A stretch of DNA of 64,000 nucleotides from Mycolicibacterium tusciae JS617 (GCF_000243415.2 NZ_KI912270.1:2728001-2792000), one strand, 5' to 3'. Numbered from the stretch's first letter, positions 8,124 through 20,277 are shown. Program-made: numbers and translations. The notes: generated from the letters alone by a model not told the origin.

Positions 8124-9347
8124 ATGGCGAACGTACGAACCTCGTCCCAGCGCGCTGCGGCCCTGGTAGCAGCATTGTTTCTGTTGGCTTCCCCCGCGGT
8201 GGCCGCCGCCCAGCCGGACGCCGCGCCGGACACCAGCGCATGCCCGTACAAACAATCCACGCCGCCGGCCATCGATGCGTCTGAAGTGCCCAAACCCGGC
8301 CAGGCGGCCCCCGGCGCGCTGCCCGTTCCGGCCAAGCCGATGGGCGGTGACGCACTCTCAGGTTGTGGCGTGATCACCGCACCCGGCACCCCACCGCTGC
8401 CCAACGACGTGTCGGCTGAAGCGTGGCTGGTCGCCGACCTGGACACCGGTGATGTCATCGCCGCCAAGGACCCGCACGGCAGGCACCGGCCCGCAAGCAT
8501 CATCAAGGTCCTCGTCGCCATGCAGGCGATCAAGGAGCTGCCGATCCACAAGGTCGTGGCAGGTACCGCTGAGGACTCCGCTCAGGAAGGCACCAAGGTC
8601 GGGGTCGGCGAAAACGGCTTCTACTCCATCAACGACCTGCTGCACGGTCTGCTGATGTATTCCGGCAACGACGCGGCGCACGCGCTCGCGGCGCAGATGG
8701 GCGGGATGGAAACCACGCTGGGCAAGCTCAACGTGTTGGCCGACAAGCTCGGCGGACATGACACCCGGGTGGCGACGCCGTCGGGCCTCGACGGTCCCGG
8801 CATGAGCACCTCGGCGTACGACATCGGCCTGTTCTACCGATATGCCTGGCAGAACCCGATTTTCACCGACATCGTCAGCACCCGCAGCTTCGACTTCCCC
8901 GGCCGCGGCGACGCCGGTTATCCGATCGAGAACGACAACAAACTGCTCGCCAACTACCCCGGCGCCCTCGGCGGAAAGACCGGATTCACCGACGACGCGG
9001 GCCAGACATTCGTCGGTGCGGCCAATCGCGACGGCCGCCGCCTGGTGGCGGTGCTGTTGCGTGGCACCCGTCAGCCGATCGCACCCTGGGAGCAGGCGGC
9101 GCATCTGCTGGACTACGGCTTCGCGACGGCGCCGGGCACCAAGGTCGGCACGCTGATCGAACCCGACCCCTCGCTGATGGCGCCAAAGCCGGAGGCGGCC
9201 GCCGGCTCCCAGGCGCTCAATGCCGCCCCGGTGCTGCCCGACATGGACGCGACGCCCGTGCGCGTGGGAGTTGGCATCGTCGGATCGATCATCGTGTTCG
9301 GGCTCATCATGGCGGCCCGGTCAGTCAATCGCCGCCCCCAGCACTAG
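8124..9347 (+). CDS. dacB1: D-alanyl-D-alanine carboxypeptidase (class A PBP5-like)
   Basis: This 407-residue exported penicillin-binding protein removes the terminal D-alanine of peptidoglycan stem peptides. It has a signal peptide ([18 protein letters not shown]). The three serine acyltransferase motifs are intact: Ser125-x-x-Lys128 (PASIIK), Ser180-Gly-Asn182 (YSGND) and Lys285-Thr-Gly (GGKTGFTD). A C-terminal hydrophobic helix followed by basic residues ([22 protein letters not shown]) anchors it on the outer face of the membrane, as in the family. The ATG at 8124 is chosen because the signal peptide follows directly; an upstream start at 8085 would add an unneeded leader. Mycobacterial dacB1 likewise lies beside an aminotransferase gene. 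Confidence 0.92.
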   Translation: MANVRTSSQRAAALVAALFLLASPAVAAAQPDAAPDTSACPYKQSTPPAIDASEVPKPGQAAPGALPVPAKPMGGDALSGCGVITAPGTPPLPNDVSAEAWLVADLDTGDVIAAKDPHGRHRPASIIKVLVAMQAIKELPIHKVVAGTAEDSAQEGTKVGVGENGFYSINDLLHGLLMYSGNDAAHALAAQMGGMETTLGKLNVLADKLGGHDTRVATPSGLDGPGMSTSAYDIGLFYRYAWQNPIFTDIVSTRSFDFPGRGDAGYPIENDNKLLANYPGALGGKTGFTDDAGQTFVGAANRDGRRLVAVLLRGTRQPIAPWEQAAHLLDYGFATAPGTKVGTLIEPDPSLMAPKPEAAAGSQALNAAPVLPDMDATPVRVGVGIVGSIIVFGLIMAARSVNRRPQH

Positions 9348-9351
9348 CCAG

Positions 9352-10515
9352 CTATGGCCCCCACGCTGGTCTGGGCAACGCCGCGGACTTCTTGCCGAGC
9401 TTTCCGGACCGGACCTGCGCGGCGAGGCTGTCGAGGATAACCCGCGAGCTCATCAGCGCGGTCTGCTCGGCCCAGTCATACGGCGGCGAACATTCGACGA
9501 CCTCGATACCGGCCAGCCCGGGCTCGGAGACCATCTTGACGAGGTTGAGCGCCTCACGGGGCAGCAGGCCGCCCGGCTCAGGCCATCCGGTGCCGGGCAC
9601 GAAGCCGGCGTCGATGACGTCGATGTCGAACGACAAATAGACCGCCTTGGCGCCCTTCCACGCGATCTCCAATGCCATTTCGGCGATCTTCTCGACGCCG
9701 ACCCGCTCCACATCGCCGACGGTGATCACCGTCGACTTGCGCTCGCGGCCCACCTTCACGCCCTCCCGCGGGCTCTGCCAGCCGCCGATCCCGATCTGGA
9801 CCAGGTTGGTCGCGGGCGCGTTCTTGATGTTGGTGGCGTGGAACCACGGCGTCGTGTGCATCCGCTCATCGAGGTCGGTTTCCTGGGTGTCGACGTGGCG
9901 GTCGAAGTGGATGATGCCGATGTTGCCGTCCATGTAGGGCGCCAGACCGCGGATCGTCGGGAAGCCGATCGAGTGGTCGCCTCCAAGAACCACGGGCACG
10001 ATTCCTCTGGACGCGACGTGCGCCATCGCCTGACTGATCTGGTCGAACGACTTCTCCAAATTGCCCGGGATCGTGAACACGTCGCCGATGTCGACCATGT
10101 TCAGTTGCTCGCGCAGATCGACACCGGATTCGTAGTTATACGTGCCGAACAGGTTCGTGGAGCGGCGAATTCCCTGCGGACCGAACCGGGTGCCGGGCCG
10201 GTAGGTGGCACCGGCATCGAGCGGCACACCGAAAATCGCCACCTCGGCGTCGTCGACTTCGTTGACGTCCTCGATGAACGGGCACTTGAGGAACGTGCCG
10301 CGTTCACCGGCGAAGTGCGGCTTCTCTCCGCGGACGAACGTCGAGATGGTCCGGTCGTTGATGGTGGGCGCGGCCTCCAGGCCGAAGGTCAGGCCGCGTT
10401 CGATCTCCTCGCGCAGCCGCCGATCGCCGATATTTGCTTCGGCCTGCTGGGCCCATGCGCCCTCGGCGTTGGGCAGCGACGGGTCAGGGGCGCCGGGCCC
10501 CGAAGATTCGGACAT
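9352..10515 (-). CDS. agmatinase-superfamily ureohydrolase, probable guanidine hydrolase
   Basis: This 387-residue enzyme has the binuclear metal site of arginases/agmatinases: His181 (GGDHS), Asp205, His207 and Asp209 (FDRHVD), Asp297 and Asp299 (SFDIDVIDAG). It differs from classical agmatinases by an Arg in FDRHVD, where DAH is usual, and by an N-terminal extension of about 80 residues. I associate these traits with the nickel-dependent guanidine hydrolase (GdmH) group, which releases urea and ammonia from guanidine; this comes from memory and was not aligned. The gene is divergent from a symporter under a guanidine-I riboswitch, which supports that substrate. GAGGAG precedes the ATG. The alternative is a true agmatinase feeding the putrescine genes upstream. 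Confidence 0.82.
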   Translation of the reverse strand: MSESSGPGAPDPSLPNAEGAWAQQAEANIGDRRLREEIERGLTFGLEAAPTINDRTISTFVRGEKPHFAGERGTFLKCPFIEDVNEVDDAEVAIFGVPLDAGATYRPGTRFGPQGIRRSTNLFGTYNYESGVDLREQLNMVDIGDVFTIPGNLEKSFDQISQAMAHVASRGIVPVVLGGDHSIGFPTIRGLAPYMDGNIGIIHFDRHVDTQETDLDERMHTTPWFHATNIKNAPATNLVQIGIGGWQSPREGVKVGRERKSTVITVGDVERVGVEKIAEMALEIAWKGAKAVYLSFDIDVIDAGFVPGTGWPEPGGLLPREALNLVKMVSEPGLAGIEVVECSPPYDWAEQTALMSSRVILDSLAAQVRSGKLGKKSAALPRPAWGP

Positions 10516-10729
10516 GAGTTTCTCCTCAAGCGTCGTCTTGTCGCTGACCGGGTACGACGCACCTCGTCCGGGGCGCCGGATTTCACGGCGCCTGCTGCCA
10601 TTGTTGGCACGTTCGCGAATTGCTGTCCAGCGCTACATGAAACGCATCGTTAACACCGATCACGATCCGTCGTAACGAGCAAGGTCTTTTCTAGCCTGGA
10701 CCCACTGAGAAAAGACAGAGTGATGTGGG
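10516..10729. other. divergent intergenic region upstream of the ureohydrolase and symporter
   Basis: No gene or riboswitch fold was recognised here on either strand. On the minus strand a short GGCGCC-type hairpin (about 10575-10595) precedes the ureohydrolase. On the plus side, GTCTTTT at 10684 and AAAAGAC at 10710 form a 7-bp inverted repeat just before the riboswitch. This is presumably where both promoters lie. The ureohydrolase leader does not contain a second copy of the guanidine-I motif. Confidence 0.4.
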
Positions 10730-10834
10730 GCGCGTCTAGGGTTCCGCCGGCACGCCGGGCCTGGTCCGAGAGACGCAGGCGGCCAGCACCGAAGCATGAC
10801 CGTTCCACGGCGGGACAAAAGCCCGGGAGACTCC
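10730..10834 (+). ncRNA. guanidine-I riboswitch (ykkC class)
   Basis: The conserved blocks of the ykkC/guanidine-I aptamer appear in order: TCTAGGGTTCCG at about 10735, CTGGTCCGAGAG at about 10766, and ACGGCGGGACAAAAGCCCGG from 10807. Pairing GCGT/ACGC closes the first stem. Guanidine-I RNAs turn on genes for guanidine export, import or degradation when guanidinium binds. The aptamer ends 12 nt before the ribosome binding site of the symporter. Its last eight bases (GAGACTCC, 10827-10834) can instead pair with the Shine-Dalgarno region, so control is probably at translation initiation. Confidence 0.92.
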
Positions 10835-10855
10835 AGCATTCATCGGGAGGCTCTC

Positions 10856-12394
10856 ATGATTCTTCTCGGCGTGGCGATCAGCATCGCTGTTGTCGTAGCC
10901 GTCGGCTTTTATGTCTCGAAGAAAGTCGAAGGCGACAGCTCCAATTTCCTAGTCGGCGGCCGGATGTTGCCCTTCTGGCTCGTCGGCGGTGCGCTTATGG
11001 GCGCGGCCGTCGACACCAACGCCACCCTCGGCAATACCGACCTCGCCTTCGAGTTCGGCTTCTGGGCCGGAGCTTGCCTTCCACTGGGCCTTGCGCTCTG
11101 CCTGACGATCACCGGCATCTTCTTCGCCAAACCGATGAACCGGATGGGGTTGACGTCGTTTCCCGACTACTACCGGCTCCGATTCGGGCGCTCGGTCGAG
11201 GTGGGCGCTTCGGTGCTGCTGGCCATCGCGTTCTGCATGCTGGTGGCGGGCAATCTCGTCGCGGGCGGCTTCCTGTTCAACTACTTCCTCGGCATGCCCT
11301 ACTGGCTGGGTGTGGTCCTGATCGCAGCGATTGCGGTGGCCTACACCGGAACCGGTGGCCTGATCGCCGACGCCTACACGGCGATCATCCAGATGGCGCT
11401 GATCCTGGTCGGCGCGGTCGGGTTGTTCGTGTGGATGACCAGCACGCACGGCCTCGATATCGCCGAGGGCACCGGGCCTCTTGCGCTCGGTCAGCTGTCC
11501 GACCCCGCGCAGGGCGCGGTCATCAACTGGGCAACGCTGATCGCACTCGGCATCGGTGACATCGTCGCGATCGATTTCATGGCCCGCGTGTTCTCCGCCA
11601 AGTCACCCGAGGCCGCGCGCAAGGCCTGCTTCACCGCGGCCGCGGGTACCGTCGCCATCTGCGTGCCGTTCGGACTGGTTGTGCTGGCGGCACATTCGTT
11701 CCTGCCGCAGGAACTCGACGGCCCGGTGCTGTTCGTCCTGCTGGACCAATACGCGCCGGTCGGGCTGACCGTGCTGGTGCTGTGCGGGCTGGTCGGCGCG
11801 TCGATGTCCACCGCGAACGGCGCGATCCTGGCGATCTCCAACGTGTGTGTGCGCAACCTCGGCGGCGTCCGCCGGGTGCATGAGCCCGGCAAGAAGGATC
11901 CGCTGCTGCGCGCCACGCGCGTCGCGATGGTGCCAATGACGCTGTTCTCGATCGTGTTCGCGATCTACGTCAAGCAGACCGGGATCCTGCTGACGCTCGC
12001 CTTCGACCTGATGCTCGCCTGCCTGGTGGTGCCGTTCATCCTCGGGCTGGTGTGGCGCAGGGGCACGACCACGGCGGCGGTGGCCGCGATCACCGTCGGG
12101 TTCGTAGTCCGGATCGGGCTGTTCGTCGTGACCCCCACGATGTTCGGCGTCGAGAACACCATCCTCTACATCCCGAACAACGTCATCAGCGCGTCGTTCG
12201 ACGGGTGGCCAACGTTCATCGCATTCGCGGCCGGCCTGCTGACCTATGTCGCGGTGTCGCTGCTGACACCGCCCGCAACGCTGCGCGGCCTCGACATTCA
12301 GGTCGCGCAGGATGTCGACGATGCCCTGGATTCCACGACAGAGGAGATCGAGAACAGGGCGTCTACGCTCGCGGGTACCGCCGCGCCAAGCTAG
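10856..12394 (+). CDS. sodium:solute symporter (SSS family), guanidine-riboswitch controlled
   Basis: This 512-residue integral membrane protein has about 13 helices and SSS-family features, including VGGRMLPFWLVGGALMGAAVDTNATLGN near the N-terminus and LCGLVGASMSTANGAILAISNVCVRNL. SSS proteins drive uptake of sugars, amino acids, urea or other small solutes with sodium. The start is the ATG at 10856, eight bases after GGGAG; an upstream in-frame start at 10796 lies inside the riboswitch and is rejected. Control by a guanidine-I riboswitch and the adjacent ureohydrolase make guanidinium, or a guanidine-bearing compound, the likely substrate. This would be import, unlike the usual SMR exporters of that riboswitch class. 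Confidence 0.87.
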   Translation: MILLGVAISIAVVVAVGFYVSKKVEGDSSNFLVGGRMLPFWLVGGALMGAAVDTNATLGNTDLAFEFGFWAGACLPLGLALCLTITGIFFAKPMNRMGLTSFPDYYRLRFGRSVEVGASVLLAIAFCMLVAGNLVAGGFLFNYFLGMPYWLGVVLIAAIAVAYTGTGGLIADAYTAIIQMALILVGAVGLFVWMTSTHGLDIAEGTGPLALGQLSDPAQGAVINWATLIALGIGDIVAIDFMARVFSAKSPEAARKACFTAAAGTVAICVPFGLVVLAAHSFLPQELDGPVLFVLLDQYAPVGLTVLVLCGLVGASMSTANGAILAISNVCVRNLGGVRRVHEPGKKDPLLRATRVAMVPMTLFSIVFAIYVKQTGILLTLAFDLMLACLVVPFILGLVWRRGTTTAAVAAITVGFVVRIGLFVVTPTMFGVENTILYIPNNVISASFDGWPTFIAFAAGLLTYVAVSLLTPPATLRGLDIQVAQDVDDALDSTTEEIENRASTLAGTAAPS

Positions 12395-12406
12395 CGCAGC
12401 CGAACT

Positions 12407-13459
12407 TCACTGGCGCCGAATCCAGCGCGAAATACCCAACGCACCAACCGCACCCACCGCTGCGGCGGTGAGTGCACCGCGAACGCCGATGCCTTCCTGA
12501 ATCTCGACGCGCGGGGTGATCTGCGCGGCGTTGGGCGGGTCGACCGGTGCCGCTTCGAGGTTGTCCCTCGACGTCGCGGCCCATGCGGTCGCGAACAGGA
12601 TCAGCCGAGAGGTGATGTAGGCGAACACCATCAGACCAAGTACCGGGCCGAACGTCGCTCCGGCCGGACCGGTCACCACTGACCGCAGGTAAATCGACGC
12701 CACCTGCTTGAAGATCTCGAACGCCACCGCGGCCAACAGCCCGGCTCGCAATGCACTGCGGAAACTCACCGACTCACGGGGCAGCCGCGCGATGATCCAG
12801 GTGAACAGCAGCCAGGTGATGAGCACCGACACCGCTAGCGATGCCGCCCGCAGCGCCACACTCACGCCCGGAACATCCTGCAGTCCAAACCATTCCAGGA
12901 CCTGTTTCATCGCGCCCGAACTACCCAGCACGGTGAGCCCGATCGTGAGCACCAGCGCGAGAAACAGGCCCACCATGGCCGTCAGATCCGACAACTTGGT
13001 GCGGACGAACCCCTTGGTTTCCTGCCGCGCCATCCCCCACATCTGGCTGAGCGCTTCACGAAGATTCGCCATCCAGCCCAGGCCGGCCCATGCGGCGGTG
13101 GCCAGACCGATGATGCCGACGGAGGTGCGTGATTTGATCGCCGAGTCCGTCAAGTCGACCAGTTGCTGCCCGATATCACCGGAGATCGTCGACTTGATCC
13201 GCTCCTGGATTTCGGCGAGAAGCTCAGGTTGGTTCGCCAGGATGAAGCCGCCGATCGCGAATCCGACCATCAGCATGGGGAACAGCGCGAAGATCGTGAA
13301 GTACGTGATGCCCGCGGCGTAGAAATCGCCCTTGCTGTCCTGGTAGCGCTCCTGGGCGCGCATCACATGGTCGAACCAGTGGTATCGCGCGCGCAGGCGG
13401 TCCAGAATCCCGGGCTTGTCCGGCTTGTCTGGATTCACCGGCTCGGCCGGAGGTGTCAT
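12407..13459 (-). CDS. YihY/YhjD/BrkB family membrane protein
   Basis: This 350-residue inner-membrane protein of the YihY (UPF0761) family has about six helices. The family signatures ERYQDSKGDFYAAGITYFTIFALFPMLMV and ATFGPVLGLMVFAYITSRLILFATAWAAT are clear. The family was once labelled RNase BN, which is not supported; proposed roles concern envelope integrity or transport. A short hydrophobic C-terminal segment and a basic tail follow (ALTAAAVGAVGALGISRWIRRQ). It lies just downstream of trpS on the same strand with a gap of 27 bp, the same pairing as in M. tuberculosis. Confidence 0.87.
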   Translation of the reverse strand: MTPPAEPVNPDKPDKPGILDRLRARYHWFDHVMRAQERYQDSKGDFYAAGITYFTIFALFPMLMVGFAIGGFILANQPELLAEIQERIKSTISGDIGQQLVDLTDSAIKSRTSVGIIGLATAAWAGLGWMANLREALSQMWGMARQETKGFVRTKLSDLTAMVGLFLALVLTIGLTVLGSSGAMKQVLEWFGLQDVPGVSVALRAASLAVSVLITWLLFTWIIARLPRESVSFRSALRAGLLAAVAFEIFKQVASIYLRSVVTGPAGATFGPVLGLMVFAYITSRLILFATAWAATSRDNLEAAPVDPPNAAQITPRVEIQEGIGVRGALTAAAVGAVGALGISRWIRRQ

Positions 13460-13486
13460 TCGAGCCCTCCAAACGAGTCACGGGCG

Positions 13487-14497
<1,011 letters not shown>

Positions 14498-14513
14498 TCA
14501 ATCTTGGCACGCG

Positions 14514-15887
14514 TCACCCAATGGATTTTTGGGCGCTCTGATCCCGGGATTGCTCCAGTGCCCTGCGCGCGAAAACCCACCGTTCGGTGATCGCCAGTTG
14601 GCTGCGGCCTCTGCCAAGGAAGGTAATGAACCAGGAGTAAACGGCCACAATGCGATTTCGGCTGCCGACGAGGTAGTAGAGGTGCAGTCCCAGCCACGCG
14701 AGCCAGGCGAGGAACCCGCCGAACTCGACCTTGCCGATCTGGGCCACCGCGTTGAACCGGGAGACGGTGGCCATGCTGCCTTTGTTCAAGTACTTGAACG
14801 GCTTTCGGTCCGCTGGCGCTTCTCTGTCCGAGGCTTTGAGTTCGTTCTTGATCTGCTTGGTGGCGTAGACCGCGCCCTGGATCGCCCCCTGCGCCATCCC
14901 CGGCACGCCGGGCACGCTCATCAGGTCTCCGATGACGAAGACGTTCGGATGACCTTTGACCGTGAGGTCGGGCTCGACGACCACACGGCCGGCCCGGTCG
15001 ATCTCCGTACCGTCGGACTGCTCGGCGATCTGCTTGCCGAGCGGGCTCGCCTGTACACCGGCGGACCACACCTTGACGGCGGCCTCGATGCGGTGCTCTT
15101 CGCCGTCCTGGCCCCCCTCTTTTACGGTCAGGCCCAGGTAGTCGACGTCGGTGACCATCGTGTTGAGCTTGACCTCGACGCCCATTTTCTCCAGCCGGCG
15201 CTGCGCCTTGAGCCCGAGCTTGGGCCCCATCGGCGGCAGCACCGCCGGTGCTGCCTCCACGAGAATTACTCGCGCGTCGGTCGGATCGATGGTCCGGAAC
15301 GCCCCCTTGAGGGTGCGGTCGGCGAGCTCGGCGATCTGGCCGACGACTTCGACGCCGGTCGGACCGGCGCCCACGACGACGAACGTCAGCCGGCGCGCGC
15401 GTTCCGCATCTGACGTCGTCACCTCGGCCGCCTCGAACGCGCCCAGGATTCGGCCGCGCAACTCCAGCGCATCGTCGACGGTCTTCATGCCGGGCGCGAA
15501 GGCCTCGAAGTGGTCGTTGCCGAAATACGACTGCTGCGCGCCCGCCGCCACGATCAAACTGTCGAACGGCGTGACCCGCTCCCAGTCGAGCAGCCTGGAG
15601 GTGACCGTCTTGTTCTTCAGGTCGATCCCCACCACATCGCCGAGCAACACCTCGGCATTGCGCTGCTTACGCAGGATGATTCGCGTTGCAGGCGCGATCT
15701 CGCCGACCGACAGGATGCCCGTGGCCACCTGGTAGAGCAGCGGCTGGAACAGATGGTGCGTCGTCTTCGCGATGAGCGTGACGTCGACGTCGGCGCGCTT
15801 GAGTCCTTTGGCCGCGAACAAGCCGCCGAAGCCGGACCCGATGATGACGACGCGATGACGCCGCGGGGCGATGTTGTCCACCGTCAT
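14514..15887 (-). CDS. ndh: type II NADH dehydrogenase (NDH-2)
   Basis: This 457-residue single-subunit flavoprotein passes electrons from NADH to menaquinone without pumping protons. It has an FAD-binding GxGxxG near residue 17 (IGSGFGGLFAAK), an NADH-binding motif near residue 172 (VVGAGPTGVEVVGQIAEL), and the FAD contact NVFVIGDLMSVPGVPGMAQGAIQGAVYATKQI. The C-terminal amphipathic/membrane-binding region contains WLAWLGLHLYYLVGSRNRI. It is peripheral on the inner face of the membrane. Mycobacteria carry ndh and ndhA paralogues and I cannot tell which this is. Confidence 0.92.
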   Translation of the reverse strand: MTVDNIAPRRHRVVIIGSGFGGLFAAKGLKRADVDVTLIAKTTHHLFQPLLYQVATGILSVGEIAPATRIILRKQRNAEVLLGDVVGIDLKNKTVTSRLLDWERVTPFDSLIVAAGAQQSYFGNDHFEAFAPGMKTVDDALELRGRILGAFEAAEVTTSDAERARRLTFVVVGAGPTGVEVVGQIAELADRTLKGAFRTIDPTDARVILVEAAPAVLPPMGPKLGLKAQRRLEKMGVEVKLNTMVTDVDYLGLTVKEGGQDGEEHRIEAAVKVWSAGVQASPLGKQIAEQSDGTEIDRAGRVVVEPDLTVKGHPNVFVIGDLMSVPGVPGMAQGAIQGAVYATKQIKNELKASDREAPADRKPFKYLNKGSMATVSRFNAVAQIGKVEFGGFLAWLAWLGLHLYYLVGSRNRIVAVYSWFITFLGRGRSQLAITERWVFARRALEQSRDQSAQKSIG

Positions 15888-15896
15888 TGGCTGACC

Positions 15897-16706
15897 CTAA
15901 CCCGAAAACTCGACGGTGACCGGTGCGTGGTCAGACCAGCGCAGCGCATACGCCTCGGCCCTCTCAACCCGCGCGGATACGGCACGCGCCGCCAGCCCGG
16001 CCGTGGCCAGCTGATAATCGATGCGCCAGCCCGCGTCGTTGTCGAACGCGCGGCCCCGCCAGGACCACCACGCGTACGGTCCAGGCACGTCGGGATGCAG
16101 CACCCGAACCACGTCGACCCATCCCGAGTCGAGCAGATCGGTGAGCCAGGCCCGCTCGCTGGGCAGGAACCCCGACTTCTTGACGTTGCCCTTCCAGTTC
16201 TTGATGTCGTTCTCGGTGTGGGCGATGTTCCAGTCACCGCACACGACGGCGTCGCGCGCCGACGCGGCCAGGACGGCCATCCGCGCCGCGAGGGTCGCCA
16301 TGAACCGTTCCTTCTCCAGCTGCCGAGGCGTGCCCGCTTCGCCGGTCTGGATGTACAGGCTGGCGACGGTCAGACCCGCCGTGTCGGCTTCCAGATACCG
16401 GCCGTGGGTGCCGAACTCGTCGGAGTCCATCAACCGCGCCGCCTCGATCGGATGCCGCGAGAGAATCGCAACACCGCTGCGCCCCTTGATATGTGGTTCC
16501 GCCGATGCCAGGTGCCAACCGGCGGACAGGACCGGGGCCAAGGCCGTTGCGAGTTGGTCGTCGTCGGCACGCGTCTCCTGCAGGCACACGACGTCAGCGG
16601 TGGTGGCCGCCAACCATGGCAGCAGCCCGAGGTTGTCCGCCGACCTTTCTTTGATCGCTGCGCGGATGCCGTTGACGTTGATGGTCGAGACGATCAGCGA
16701 TGACAC
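15897..16706 (-). CDS. xthA: exodeoxyribonuclease III / AP endonuclease
   Basis: This roughly 269-residue enzyme of the exonuclease-endonuclease-phosphatase fold acts in base excision repair. Visible active-site segments are STINVNGIRAA (Asn), CLQETRAD (catalytic Glu), VVCGDWNIAHTENDI (Asp/Asn) and YALRWSDHAPVTVEF (Asp-His pair at the C-terminus). The start is placed at GTG 16706 because the family N-terminus begins immediately there. A longer frame to 16790 would overlap the divergent hydrolase gene and adds 28 unlikely residues. No strong ribosome binding site is visible before 16706. Confidence 0.88.
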   Translation of the reverse strand: MSSLIVSTINVNGIRAAIKERSADNLGLLPWLAATTADVVCLQETRADDDQLATALAPVLSAGWHLASAEPHIKGRSGVAILSRHPIEAARLMDSDEFGTHGRYLEADTAGLTVASLYIQTGEAGTPRQLEKERFMATLAARMAVLAASARDAVVCGDWNIAHTENDIKNWKGNVKKSGFLPSERAWLTDLLDSGWVDVVRVLHPDVPGPYAWWSWRGRAFDNDAGWRIDYQLATAGLAARAVSARVERAEAYALRWSDHAPVTVEFSG

Positions 16707-16766
16707 AGCAGCAGACCCTATCGACCCGCTTGCGGTACCGGCGGTACCACCTTTAGTGTCGGGCAG

Positions 16767-17642
16767 ATGAGCGAGCGCGCACCCATACATCTGGGCTCCG
16801 GCGAGCCGATGCTTTTGCTACATCCGTTCATGATGTCGCAGAACGTGTGGAAAGGCGTCGCACCACTGATTGCTGGAGTTGATGTCGCCGACTCCGCGGC
16901 TCCGGCCACCGGTCGCTACGAGGTCCTCGCACCGACCATGCCCGGCCACAACGGCGGCATCAAGGGCCGGTTCTTCCTGGACACCGCCGAGCTGGCCGAC
17001 GATATGGAACGCCGGATGGACGCGCTGGGCTGGGACACCGCGCACATCGTCGGCAACTCGCTGGGCGGCTGGGTGGCCTTCGAGCTGGCGCGCCGCGGCC
17101 GGGCCCGCACGCTGACCGGCATCGCCCCGGCAGGCGGCTGGACCCGCTACACGCCCGCCAAGTTCGAGATCGTTTTCAAGTTCGTCGCCGGACTGCCCGT
17201 TTACCTGGGCGCCAAGGTGCTGGGCCCGCGTGCGCTGAAACTGCCCTACGTCCGGCAGCTCGGCTTCGTGCCGATCAGCGCGACCGCGGACCGCCTCACC
17301 GACGAGCAGTGGCTCGACATCATCGATGACGTCACCCACTGCCCGGCCTACTACCAACTGCTGGTCAAGTCCCTGCTGATGCCCGGCCTGATGGAACTGG
17401 CCGAGGCCGAGACGCCCACGCATCTGGTCATCTGCGAGAAGGACCGGGTGCTGCCGCATCCGCGATTCACCAGGCACTTCACCAAGCATCTGCCGAAGTC
17501 GACGCACGTCACGCATCTCGAAGGCGTCGGACACATCCCGATGTTCGAGGCGCCGCAGCAGGTCGCCGACCTGATTGTCAGCTTCGTCGACCGCTACGCG
17601 CAGCCAGCCCGAGACGACAAGCCGCACGAAGCCATCGGGTAA
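16767..17642 (+). CDS. alpha/beta hydrolase
   Basis: This 291-residue cytoplasmic alpha/beta hydrolase has a complete catalytic triad: Ser98 in the nucleophile elbow GNSLGG, Asp226 (CEKDRVLP) and His256 (EGVGHIPM). The oxyanion-hole segment is LLLHPFMMS. A lid-like region spans about residues 125-200. The substrate is not predictable; relatives are esterases, lipases or C-C hydrolases. The stop codon lies inside a 12-bp tandem duplication that extends to the convergent icd2 gene. Confidence 0.85.
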   Translation: MSERAPIHLGSGEPMLLLHPFMMSQNVWKGVAPLIAGVDVADSAAPATGRYEVLAPTMPGHNGGIKGRFFLDTAELADDMERRMDALGWDTAHIVGNSLGGWVAFELARRGRARTLTGIAPAGGWTRYTPAKFEIVFKFVAGLPVYLGAKVLGPRALKLPYVRQLGFVPISATADRLTDEQWLDIIDDVTHCPAYYQLLVKSLLMPGLMELAEAETPTHLVICEKDRVLPHPRFTRHFTKHLPKSTHVTHLEGVGHIPMFEAPQQVADLIVSFVDRYAQPARDDKPHEAIG

Positions 17643-17662
17643 GCAATCGGGTAAGCAATCGG
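17634..17662. repeat. 12-bp tandem duplication across a stop codon
   Basis: The unit ATCGGGTAAGCA occurs at 17634-17645 and 17646-17657, followed by a partial third copy ATCGG. The first copy contains the stop codon (TAA 17640-17642) of the alpha/beta hydrolase. The array ends directly at the icd2 stop codon on the other strand. The perfect copies suggest a recent slippage or duplication event between convergent genes. Confidence 0.85.
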
Positions 17663-19912
<2,250 letters not shown>

Positions 19913-20115
19913 GTGATGTCTCCCGGCGTCTTCATGGTCAGTTCGACGAAGCTCCGCGTTGTGTGCGGTGGCTACCAGTATTGCGTCGAACACGACGCTA
20001 CGCGTGGGCCATCTGGCGCTCTTGAGCGGGCACTTCACCTACTGGCGGGTAGCTTTCGGCTCAACGGAAAACAGGCTACTGGCAGGCAGTCAGCCCCATG
20101 AGATAGTCTGTCCTC

Positions 20116-20238
20116 GGTCATGAGCGCCAGCATCAAGCCCCGGCTTGCTGGCCGGCAACCCTCCAACCGCGGTGGGGTGCTCCGGGTGAAGACCAGGTTG
20201 AGCAGCCGCTAGCGAGCGGGTGCCGGCAAGCGCGGGTC
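20116..20238 (+). ncRNA. SAM-IV riboswitch
   Basis: The segment begins GGTCATGAGCGCCAGC and continues with CCCCGGCTTGCTGGCCGGCA, GGTGGGGTGC and TGAAGACCAGGTTGAG, ending in GGCAAGCGCGGGTC. This matches the SAM-IV aptamer of actinobacteria almost base for base in its core, including the pseudoknot elements. It binds S-adenosylmethionine and represses the methionine/sulfur genes downstream. The aptamer ends 39 nt before the metY start. Confidence 0.95.
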
Positions 20239-20277
20239 CGTTTGACGGGCCCCCTGACACAAATGGAGGGCCGTCCC

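Noticed and set aside
10516..10700. A second guanidine riboswitch in the ureohydrolase leader
   Set aside because: Reverse-strand reading shows no AGGGTTCCG, CCGAGAG or ACGGCGGGA-type blocks.
10796..10855. Upstream start for the symporter giving 20 extra residues
   Set aside because: That stretch is the conserved core of the guanidine-I riboswitch; a good ribosome binding site precedes the ATG at 10856.
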